Shown here piece by piece: positions 33,801-45,800 of a stretch of DNA of 64,000 bases (positions are counted from its first letter, which is position 1; each line of letters starts with the position of its first letter). Both the position numbers and the translations under genes were made by a program. The stretch is taken from contig OZ038454.1 in NCBI GenBank assembly GCA_964036195.1, positions 8,804,001-8,868,000 of the forward strand, given 5' to 3'. This DNA comes from Sphaerolaimus hirsutus (lineage: Eukaryota > Nematoda > Chromadorea > Monhysterida > Sphaerolaimidae). Below the pieces are notes generated by a model. It worked only from the letters and a program-made list of their open reading frames with translations, searched no databases and was not told where the DNA came from.

Positions 33801-36800
33801 AGCCAACACACTACATAGTTGACACATGAGTGTCAACTGGTCTGCGTCCACTCAGATTTCGGCTTCACGTGTCGCAGAGAGATCTCAAATGCACATGCGG
33901 CGATGTTGAAAAATATATCGTAAGATCGCTCTGCAACACGTGAAGCCGACATCTGAGTTGACACAGACCAGTTGACATTCATGTGTCAACTAGCGTGTGC
34001 GCAGCGCCACACTAACTTGAGCAATGCGCGCATGGCCTTGGCGCTGTCCTGATTCAGCGGGGAAAACCAGGCGCAGAAGTCCCCGATCTGGTCATAGCTG
34101 AGGTCCAAGTATTGAGAGAACGCCTCGGCCAATAATTCCTCCTGCGCGGTCGATTTCAAAGTTGATGTGCAGAGTTGTTAAATGTACCGTTAAATGTTTA
34201 ATGTAATTTTTTTGAAGTATACATAAACGTAAGGTGTATATTTTTTACTCACCCAGTGAGTACAGAAAACGTAAAGTAATTTTTTTACTTATACTCATGA
34301 GTAAACGTGAGTAAACGCACTTTACCCCCGGAAAACGTAAAAATGAGTGAAAAAGCGCCAGTAAAAAGGTGCTAGGCGACAATGACGCCATTCATAAAAA
34401 TGATGCCGAGAGGTTCCTGGCGAAATTTCATACCTATTGGCATATCATTACAGTAATCTCAAGGAACTTGGTCAGAATACAACATTCACGATTGAATGCA
34501 CAGACGTTTTCCAATTATAGGTTGCATTATAATAAGTACCGTGCTGAACTGTATTTAGGGATAATGAATAAAAACTAGCTGTGGTAAATATTATATTGTG
34601 AAAAACTACCTTTTAACTAAAGTTAAAACATTTCAGTGACTATAATCCCAGAATATCATGAAAAAATCGACTCTGATGCTCAGACTGCAGCAAACACGAT
34701 TGTGAAAAAAGCAAACCGACAGCAAACCTTCCGGAAAGAAGGTGTTTGGTCTAAAATGACCGTTCCAAATTTTTCCCAAAAATGTCTGCATCTTATGCGC
34801 TTTTTCAACCAAAAATAACGGGACAATTCCAAAATTCGAAAACATTTTCGAACTTTTCTATAAAAAATTATCGATCGCTTCTAAGTGTTTTTTCTTGTGG
34901 CGAAATCAAAATTTCAAAAACGTTTAGTCATGAAGAATTTTCGCTTGTCATCCCTAATCACAACTAGTGATGGAAAAAGCACCGGAAAAAATGGCACCAG
35001 CACCGGAGGGGCACCTCTGAAAATGGCACCGGCACCGCACCAGCACCTTTGCTGGTGCCCTTCGGTGCCCGGCACCTTTCCATCCCTAAACACTACTAAT
35101 TAGAACCCCAGTCTACGCACCTCGTCCTTAGACAGTGCAGCCACAGTCCACTTGGCAACCAGGTCGTTCAACAGTCGTTGCATCAGCGGGAAACTGAGCC
35201 CCCGCTCGTGGTGCAGCCAGCAGTGCGCCACCCATGAGCTGCGAACGGGTAAAGGGACTTTGGCTGGATTTGGGATACTGTAGTTTAGATCTTCTGATCT
35301 GATGGTCACTGGTCTCTTAGGGCAGTCCCAAACCCTGTAAAATGCCATGTTAAATGTTAAATGTCATGTAAAGTGTCAAAAGTCATGTAAAATGCCCGTT
35401 AAAATGGCAAATGCCATTTTACCGGACATTTTACATGACTTTTGACACTCTGCATGACATTTGACAATTTACAGGGTCAGGGACTGGTCTTCTGGTGGAT
35501 GTGTTTTTTTGGGTGGAACATTTTAGGGAACTCGTTTCTTTTCCTTGAAGTTCTCGCGTTTTTCATTTCCCGCACAGAAACGCAGTTGTTGTTTTAACAA
35601 GTTATGTCGGTTTGCAAGTTGAAAAATTGTCTCGCGAACGAGTGTGAAGTTTTTTTTATAGTTTATTACGTTCAATTTTATACTTTATTGTGCAAATGAA
35701 AAATATTAGTGGCTGTCCCATAGCTCCCAGTCACACGTCAAAACTTTTTGAGTAAACACATAAATATGGCATATAGCTGTTGACAAGCGCATAAAATAAA
35801 CAATAAACATGTACATATCAAGTGTGCAAGCACCATAAAATTGGTAGTCACACCAGTGTATTTGCTGTATATTGCAAATACTGTTGTCTATTGCTTGGGC
35901 TAGTGCGAACCCCCAGCAGTTTAATGTGTTCAATTTGCTTAGTCCAGAGAATGTTGGTTGCATGTTGACCGCAGGGGATTCTCAATCGACACTCAAATTC
36001 AAGTGCAAATAATGCTGTTGCTTATAAATTGTCTTTTTAAATGTACTTGAGAGGAGTATGAACTTCCATACACACGCTAAGTTTCTGTCGAAATTTCGAA
36101 AGATTGAGAAAACTTATAAATCAGCCTTGAACGCGTTCATCAGACTTTGAGTTTATCAGAATGAGGTGTCTGTCAACTACTGTTAAAGGAAAATAACAGC
36201 TATATACCATAATAGCTATATACCATACCATTCCGGTAAACTGATTTAATAATTTTCCAATTTTTTTGAAATTTCGACTATTAAACTTATAGTTAAACTA
36301 CGTTTCTTAACTTTAACTGGGAGTAGATTTCTTGTGTGGTGCCTTGTAAATGTGTCTACAAACTACTAGCCCCCCGTTCGCGCTACTCGGACCAGTGACG
36401 TTGTTACAACGTCACTCACGCCGAAAACACAATTATAACTCGAGAAACATAAGAAAATATGAATGCTTAATCAAACTTCAAGCGGGGTGCCATTCACGCT
36501 TCCATCTCAGTTGGGCAGCAAAGCTTTCAATTAGCACTTAGTGCCGGCCGGAAACGCATCACCGGCTAGGAAGCCACTGCATGAGACAATCCATGATAGA
36601 GAGATAACGCGGACGTGCCCACGCCAGGGGTCTCCTAGATTTTGACCCTCAAGGGGGGTTGGATAGATAGCAAATCGCTCCTCCGGAGGCATAGATAGGC
36701 GAAAAATTTTCTGGGGGGGGGGAGTTCGCGGGGTTCAATATATAGGCTTTTTCGGGGTGTAGAAGGAAGAAAATGGAGAAAAATCGCTACAAGTAGATTA

Positions 36801-39800
36801 AAAATGCTAAAAATAGGTAAATAAGCACATATATAGCCAAAATAGCCGAAAACAGGCAATAATGAACATGTACTAACGATTTTGGAGGGTAAAATCTATA
36901 AAAATGCATGAAGAGTAGCAATTTTGAGCAAAAATTGGGCAAAATTCCTCAAAAATCGCTCCGGATAGGTAGATAGCTGGGCGATTTGCGGGGGGGGTGT
37001 AACTGTAACACCCCCCCCCCCTAGGAGACCCCTGGCCCATGCCCAGCACACGCATACCTAAATACTCAACCGGCTAAATAGCTGCGCGCAGTTGCAATCC
37101 CCTCTAATCAGCGTGTCTTACACTGTATATATTTATGTACATAAAAATCTCCTTACTGTAAGTATGCTTCGCTACTCGCGCGAGCGTTAAGACCACTGGC
37201 GTGAGCTTGCTATACACGCTTAGATTTGAGATCAACAAGGTATACTCCGCGGACCGCAGGCTATGCATTTTTCTGAAGGAAACACTGCATCGTGACGTCA
37301 TCCTTAAGAAAATCAAAATTGTCCCAAAAAAATAATAATTTTTCAGCCATGAAACGCATGTTGGTTGTAGTCAGTTCAGCATTTTTCTTTTTAGAATATT
37401 TTGGTCTCTTGTAAAAGTGCATACTGTATTTCTTCTAATAGAAGAGCATTATTTAATTTTTGTAATGATTTTACCTGCCATTCTATTGGAAGCTACAATT
37501 CTATTTTTTCACCAATTTTTTCCACAGATTTTCATTTGAACATCGCCTTATTTTTTATGAAGCTTGAGCAATATTTTGATATCATAGCATCAATTCGAAA
37601 TTTAACACCTATTTGAATGCTTTGAATGTTTACACCAGCCATTTTCAATCTATTTTAGTGTTTTGCACACTCCCAACAAAATTTCTACCTGCCATTCAAT
37701 TGGAGGTGTTGTTCTATTGGAGGTATGACATTCTATTAAAAGAAATGTGGTACATAAGTATCCTGCCCTTGCGTTATCCGCTAAGACATAAGTAATTTAG
37801 TGCGCACACTTTGCGGTCAGCCGAGTATAGTTAAGTCCGAATCCGCACCGGGAAGTTCAATTGCCAATCCCCCTAAACGCAGCTTAATTCCGCGCCGCCA
37901 GGCCGCATGGCGGCGAGTTAATCGGCTTCACGGGAGCATGGACGACGCCGACGCCCGGCCCATGACCGCGCCACCTGTCGACATGTATCGCTTGCACGTG
38001 AGTTCAATTGACCAAGGTGTTGACATTGAAGGCGCTATCGCCCGACAGGTGAACTCGGTGAGTGGAATTAGATGGGTTTAGGTAGGTGGAGCGACCGTTA
38101 TTGGAAGGTGAAAAGTGAGGTTGGATAGAAAGTGTGATGATTTTTGCGCCGGTTTGAACGAGACGAGAGTCAAAAAGACCCTGGTTTAGATTCGTTTCTA
38201 TAAAAAGACGATTGAGAATATCAACGGCGAACCAACGAAGCTCGAACAGTGCAAAATAGTCGAATGGCACGCGCGCACAAAATGCCACATACCGTATTAC
38301 TTCCAATATAAACTGTATTTTAGAAACCTTATATTGATTTCGTCAACTTTTTACTGTACCTTATATTAGAGGGTACCTTTAATTGTGTCAGGTCTACAAA
38401 TACAAGTGGAGACATATTTAATTGTCTCGGTGTCCTTCGGCACCAATTTAATGGTTGTCCGCCATGTTTGGTCACTGATTTAACGATTTTACACGTTTTG
38501 GCACGCAGCAAGCTGCCCCTCATATCAGAGGTATACTTTCTATTGGAGATATGCCTTATAAATATTTATTTTGTCAAATTCAAGAAAGCCACCAGTTAGG
38601 GTACTTTATTTTACAGGTAATACGGTAATTTGACTCGCAGCGTCAGCCGTTAGTGCTGGTGCCGCTCAAGTCGCCCGAGCAGAGCGGCGCGGCAAATCAC
38701 ACGGGCGCCGCACCGCCCGCGCAGCTGAGCAACGGACGCGGGCGCCAGGTAAAAAATGACACATAGTGAAAAAGGGTTGTAAAACCACTAGGGTTTGCGC
38801 TTGATTTTTTTAATATTTTTTTTTAATAAAAGGGTGGAAACTGATTTTAATTTAAAAAAATAAAAAGGAAAAATTAATGGTAGACTTGCACGAGGTATTT
38901 AGCAATTTTTTTGCACGCAAGCACGCAATTTCTCATACACTTTACCATAGGTGGTGTTTTCATGGGTTTTGGGGCATTTTTAGGGTAAAAGCTTCCATTG
39001 ATTCATGTTACCGAGTAATAAAAAGCCGTGCTATGCTAGTGTCGTATATAATATGCAGTCAATGTACTCCCACATACTTCTAGAGTGTGTAACATCACTG
39101 TCAATGTATAAGCCGTCTCTTACAACCATATTTAAGCACTATTCCATGCTGAACTTCACTTGAAGTAACGAACATTCAACAAAAGGCGATATACGTAATA
39201 AGTCGACATAAAAATGGATATTTTTGAAAGAAATAACTGCTTATAATGCTATCCCATGACTCCACAGTCATAATATGACCACAATAGACATAACAATACA
39301 TTGTCTGACACTTAACATATACATATTTTTTCTCTATAACCCCATTTTGAACGATTTTTAAAAAATCTGATTTTAATTTAAAAAAATCAATTTAAAAAAA
39401 GTTGATAAAAAAATCAAGGCGTTTAAAAAAAGTTGATTTTTTCCAACCCTAAAAACCATTGCTGTTTTTCGATGTGTCAACCTAGTGTCAAGCGTTATGA
39501 ACATGCCAGTAGATATTCGAATCGCCTTGTCAAAAGCCTCTCAGGAAAATTGGCATGGCACTTGTAAATCGCCAGGGTGTGGATCTGAACCCTCCGATCT
39601 GTGGCAACTCTGAGAGCATGTGAAACGCCACGCAAAGTGTCAAAAGTTTTATAAAATGTGCCGTAAAATGTCAATTTTTTAAATGGACGTTTGCTATTTT
39701 ACATGGCATTTTACACGACATTTTATATTTTACAAGACATTTCACATGCTCTCCGATCTGCCACGCGCGCGCAGGACCCGCCGTACCCCGCTTCGGCGCA

Positions 39801-42800
39801 GCGGCAAGAGCAGCAGCCGCAAGCGGCCGCTCAACACGAATTCAAGCAGAAGCGGCAGCTGTCGGAGAAGGCCCGCGGCACGGACAAAACGTCCATGATG
39901 CGCGCCTACCTGGAGGAGCAGTGGGAGACGCTGAACGACGACGACAAGGCCGAATTGCGCCGCTCGTTCGAGATCATGGACGCCGCGCCGCAGTCCAACG
40001 CTGTCGGCGTGTTCATTAAGTGCGCACGAGCGTGGAAAATTAAGTGTTGTAGTGAAAGGCTACCTAGTTTACAGTAACATGAAATCAGGGGCACTCCCGA
40101 ACCCTGCAAACTGTCAAATGCAGCGTAAAGTGTCAAAACTCGTGTAAAACTTCTGTTTCTATTTTTCAGGGAATTTTACACGAGTTTTGACATTTTGCAT
40201 GACATTTGAAACTTGACAGTGCATTTTACCGGGTCTAGAAGTGCCACCTAAATGGGCTACTTACACCACACAAATTTACAATACCCCCCCCCCCCCAGCC
40301 TGCTGTCCGAGTACCCGCCCTACAAGCAGCTGTGGCCCCAATTCCGCAACATCCCAGATTCAGCGCTCATGGGCGCTACGGAAATTCATACGCACGCCAA
40401 GGTGTTCATGGACGGCACCAGGCTCATTATCGAGAACATGGACAACATGGACGAATTGGAGCGGCACTTTCTGCGCATCGCCGCCACCCACAAACGCAAG
40501 GCCGTCAAGAAGCAGCAGATCGATGTGGGTTGTTTTTTTTGAGGGTTGGGAAAGGGACTATTTTAGGCTGGGATGTCGTCGCCTCGCCTGGTCGTGGATA
40601 AAAAAAGGGCACGTCGGCGACCAACGACATTATTTATGAATCAAAGATTCTGACGGGCTCGCGCATTTCCACACACAAAACAGCTACGCAAAATCATATC
40701 AATGCAGAACATTAGCAGCAATAGCATAACCTATTTATATTCTTTCTCGGAATTTTACATCTATCAAATTTTATTGTGTAATCGTTAATAAAATCAGCAG
40801 TACGCATTTCGGTAAATGCCTACACTTCTCGCGAAAAGGCACAACTGCGCAGTAAATCCTGCCTTTGCAAATCCCGTTCGACTCGCGCAAACGTACATTT
40901 GCGCAAACCCACGCAATAATCAGCCAACAACGTCACAAACTCGAAGCACCCGCAGGACATGCTAGTGGCGATGCTGGACAGCCTGCGGCAGGTGCTCGGC
41001 CCCGACTACACCAAGGAGGTCGACGCCGCCTGGTCGAAGCTCTTCAACGTGTTCGGCAACGTCGTCGAGCACTACAAGGTCGGCGGCGCTTGACAAACTC
41101 GCGTCGCACGAGCAGATTTTTAGTGCAACTCGTATTTTATATGATTTCAAAGCGTACAGTGGAGCACGGAGCACCCGCATAAATACATACGCGCGCGCAC
41201 AGGAATAGTCACTCAATTGGTGCGACTGAATTTCACCCGGTCGCCGTCTTGTTACCAAAGCGGGAGTTCGTTTTCTGAGACGGCGGGCTGCAATTACAAC
41301 GGCATTCACCTACTGGCACAGAGCCAAGTATTTAGTCTAGATATCTTAAATAAAAAGTATCAGTGCCTGTATCCTATTCAGAATCCAGATTCGAAGTAGC
41401 TATTGCATACTGAATATCCTTGAAAAGCGCTGCTGAATGTGTTTCTTCATAATTTTTTTTTTTGAAGTCGAATATTTGCTGTTCCAGAGTTCACTCGAGA
41501 AACGTGAGACAGAGGCTATTTGAGAAAGCATTCATTTTACTGGGAAAATGTAGAAGAAAGCTTGTTCAAGGAGATAACGTATGAAGCTTTACCTCTGTGA
41601 TCAGTGACTAAAAGCAGTGTACCGTGACAATTCATGTTGACGTTTTTAACCTAGGTATTTACGCTACAAGTAGTATAATAGGTAAATACCTTCTACTTTA
41701 GGTGAACGTTGTGCGCGCACTACATATTTATCCTTGCAACTAGATAAATATTTACACTGCAGTACACTACCGTGCATAATAGTTGAGACTTTTCACCCAT
41801 AGGGAAACGGGAAATTGGGGGTCCACAACAGCTACATTGCTCCCCATTTTGTTGTACATTGCCCAATTGTGATGCCGCTTAAGTATGTTGGGGTCTGGGG
41901 ATGGGGCTACAACCCAAGAAAATTTTCTGGAATATTTGGTCCCCTCACTCCCTCAAACCCCACTGACTAGTATGCTTACCTTGTGGCTGATATACACGTG
42001 ACAGTGCCACATATGCATAACCATCTGCTGTTCATGGTAAGAATGTTCTTTGTGCCACACACAGTGCAGTGGAACATGCAGGCAGTCCGCCATATGGAAA
42101 ATGTTGTGAAAAATTAACATATGAATTGGATACACGCTATAAAAAAGTTATTGGGCACCTATTGCCCAAAACAAGAAAAGTCTCAACTATTCTGAAACAC
42201 AAACGAGCTAGTGAATATGTTACTATAAATACTAAGAGTATCCAAATGTTGTACACATTCAACATTCCTAAAATTTTGGCTATGTTTATCATGTAGCGTG
42301 CACAGTCTCAACTATTATGCATGGTAGTGTAGTACTTGCTGTACTCGTACATACAGTGCTGAACTCTTTAAATCAGAATTGACTAAGTTTTTTTTCTTCA
42401 ATTTGTGCATGCTCATTAGATATGCTGCTTGTGGTGGGAGTAGGTAGGTAAATATTAAAAAGTTATAATTACATACACTCTCGAGAAGAAACTTGAAAAC
42501 CCACAAATTGCTGAACAAGTTTTTGAAGTAGCGGCAATGTGTGGGAAGTACTGTTGTACTTGGCAGCTGTCCAAGGCTTTGCTTGAAAGTGCACTTACAC
42601 AAGACCTATATTCAGCCACTGCCGGCCAAGGAACAACCCACAGCCGGCCATACAAATGAGCAATCAAATGAATTTAAAGAGTCGAGCGGTGTATGCGCGC
42701 GACAGATTCACGCACGTAGCTGCACAGAGCACCGCATAGTCGCATGCAGGTGAGCCACAAGTGGGCGAGCCTGCGCTTCGACAGGTCGCCCAGCCAGGCG

Positions 42801-45800
42801 CAGCCGAGCGACGCCGACCGACAACAACAACGACAACAACAATGACGACAACAACGACAACAACAAACCACATAGCCTGCTGCACTTGGGTCAGGTCGCC
42901 CTGCACCGCGTGCTGCTGCAGGATCTGCCGCGCCGCGTCGCACAGCCGCCCGTCCCACTTGTCGGCGCCGCCGCCCGCCGCCTGCGCCCGTTAATTGGAT
43001 AATTATTTATGTTGTCGCTTCAATTCAATGTCGTGCGCTACTTTTTTCATGGAGTGGGCACCTATTTTTGTTGTAAATATTTGTTTAGAGGGATTTAGTT
43101 AGCGTCATGGGGTGCCGCTGCGATCGTGAACGAATCGTTCCCTTTTACGATATTATTCGCCTTGTATTTTTTTACCAATATTCAGACTAAAATATATTTG
43201 CTCGAGTTTGGATATATACGTCTTCAAAGATATATATTTACGTAGGTATAATGTTCGAAGGAACGATCTGCGTATCGGTCACACCATATCAAGTCATGCA
43301 TGTTATTTTTCTCTCTTCCAGAAACCTGAATTCAGATGGACTACCAATCTACTGTAAACAGCTACTTGAATATTTTGCAAATCTCTTGGCATACCGCCGA
43401 CCCGACGTAGGCTCCCTAGGCTTGTAAACCCGCTCGGCATGTAGACCCATTGCAGGGGTCTCCAACGAGGGGGCTGCCCCCCAAATGGAATGGTCAGCTA
43501 TCTATCTATCCCGGAAGCCACCTCAGCTAACTATCTATCTATCCTGACGCAAATTTTTGGGCTACTTTCCCCTCAGCCCTCCTAAATCATTCAGCGATCT
43601 ATCTATCTAAGTGGAGGAAAATTTTGAGCGATTTTCCCCCAAATATTCACTTAAAATTGTTAATTCTTGTTCTATTTTGTCAATTCTCACCTTAAAATCG
43701 CTATTTTAGGATATACATGGTTATATGCCTATATTGCACATACATGCCGAACGGGTTTACATGTCTACAGGCACAGGGACTAAAACCGGTGCGCATGCGA
43801 ACCCCGTGCACATGTAGACCCAGTGCTCGGGGACCAGGGACATATCCAGGATTTTCGAGCGGGGGCTGTTTGTTTACTGAGCCGTGTTAACAGAAGGGGA
43901 CTCAGCCCCCCCCCCCCCCCCACCAAAAATGTTACCTACATGGTGACGGAATGGCATCATGGCACTGGCGAAGTTGGCATTGCCGCCAAAAATCGCTGAT
44001 ATGTATGTAAATATGCATACATATTGAGCGACGGGCACGCCATTCGATTTATTTTATTGAGAATTGACAGTACGAGGACCAATATGTATACTTATGTATA
44101 AAATATCAGTATGATGGAAAAATGAGGAGAATGGGTCTACATGTGCACCGGGTTTACATGCGCACTGGAACGGGTCCCTTCAACAAACACTCTACATATT
44201 TATAAATGTGCAAAACATGGTGTGACTGCAGAACCACTGTAGGCAATCTATTTATTTATGTCGTCTTAACCCCAGTGCATGCCCCATTGTTAGCCACATT
44301 TTCATAAATATTGTGTATCCTAAAGAGACACAATAAGATCTACTATGTGATAATGCAAATTTTCATTGTGTAATAAAGAAACAGTCGGTATTCAGTCACA
44401 CACAATTTTACAAAGACATCTGTTATCATTCGTTTATTCTCAGTAAATATTTGTGCACATTCATAAATACGTGAATACATTTAACTCATCATTAGGTACA
44501 CTTAAATTACGTGGCCCTGAATTAAAACGAAATTTGAAAAAATTAATCTCGCACTAGTTCACACTACAAGATCACACAACTACGGACACATTTTCAGGCA
44601 AACATAACACTATGACTGGCGGTCATGGCGTGCCAATCTTCAACCCGCTTTTGATAAATAAAAACCCTCATTAGCCCAGCAAAAATTTATTTGGTATTTT
44701 GGTATGAGGTATGACTTGACAGGGTTGTGAAATCTGGTAAACGATGCGAAATAAATGGGGGTTCAAAAGGGAACATTTTTCAGTTGAGGCATGACTAACC
44801 CCGCCTTCAAGCGTGCACATCGTTCATTGCATTGATTACTCACAATTGCGGAAATGTTGCAGAAATCCCACCCCGTTTTAACCCCCAAACATTTCACAAA
44901 CTTCAAACCAAATATCAATGGAACAGCCCTGCTCAAGGATACCGTATTTACGTGTGTCATAACTTTGCTTCGCAACATTTTCTACAGTAATCATGAGGAC
45001 ATGCGTCGTGATAACAAGCAGCGTATAGTCTGGAGCCTTAAAAGCTGCACGCTTTCAAGTTGATTAGATGGGAATAATTCTTTTGTCCACCCTACACGCT
45101 GCTCACAATCCACACAAACGACAGTTTTTATGCCCCAGACTATATGTATTCATTCTCTCATTAAAAAGATGGATTCATTGCTAAAATGTGATCTAGTACT
45201 TTTGGATAACAATTTGCACTATTTTTCTATTCAATTACCTACTTTTGTTATATCTTATCAGACAAAGGCACTAATGAAGAACTAATAAAATGAATACACA
45301 AACTGGTGCATAAAAACTTTGACCCATAAAAAAAAGACGCCGACAAAAAAGGAACCTTGTCGATCTCGTGGCCGGCGAACTCCTTGATGATGGCGATGTG
45401 CTGCAGCACGTCGAGCATGTTGTCGCCGTCGTCGTGGCCCATGCGTTCTTCGCGCGTGCCCAGCCACAGCTGCGACGCGATGTAAATACACGGTGTTAAC
45501 AATGGTAAGCACTGTGGATGGAAGTGACTCTTTTTCAAAGTTTTTTTTCTTCTAAAATGACTTAGAAACGAATTACGATTTTTTTCCAACAAATTTTTTT
45601 CTCTCCGAGTTTTCAAATTTTGACACATTTGAACAGTTTTGTTGAGCTGCTACGAATAGATCCATGTGAAATTTGTGTTTTGAACTGCGTTTTTTTCCAT
45701 TTTTAGCCAAAAAGACAAAAAATTCAAAATTAGAAAAGTACTTCGAATTTCACTTAAAAACTTTAACGTTGACATTTTGACACATGACAAGTCGAGGAAT

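Noticed and set aside
35239..35348. BAIAP3-like exon 10 extended upstream to the introner-like element
   Set aside because: The frame is open, but the start phase would not fit exon 9; the CGTTCGCAG acceptor does.
42733..42770. An extra BAIAP3-like exon between exons 9 and 10
   Set aside because: No donor gives the required phase, while exon 9 joins exon 10 directly in phase and matches the family.
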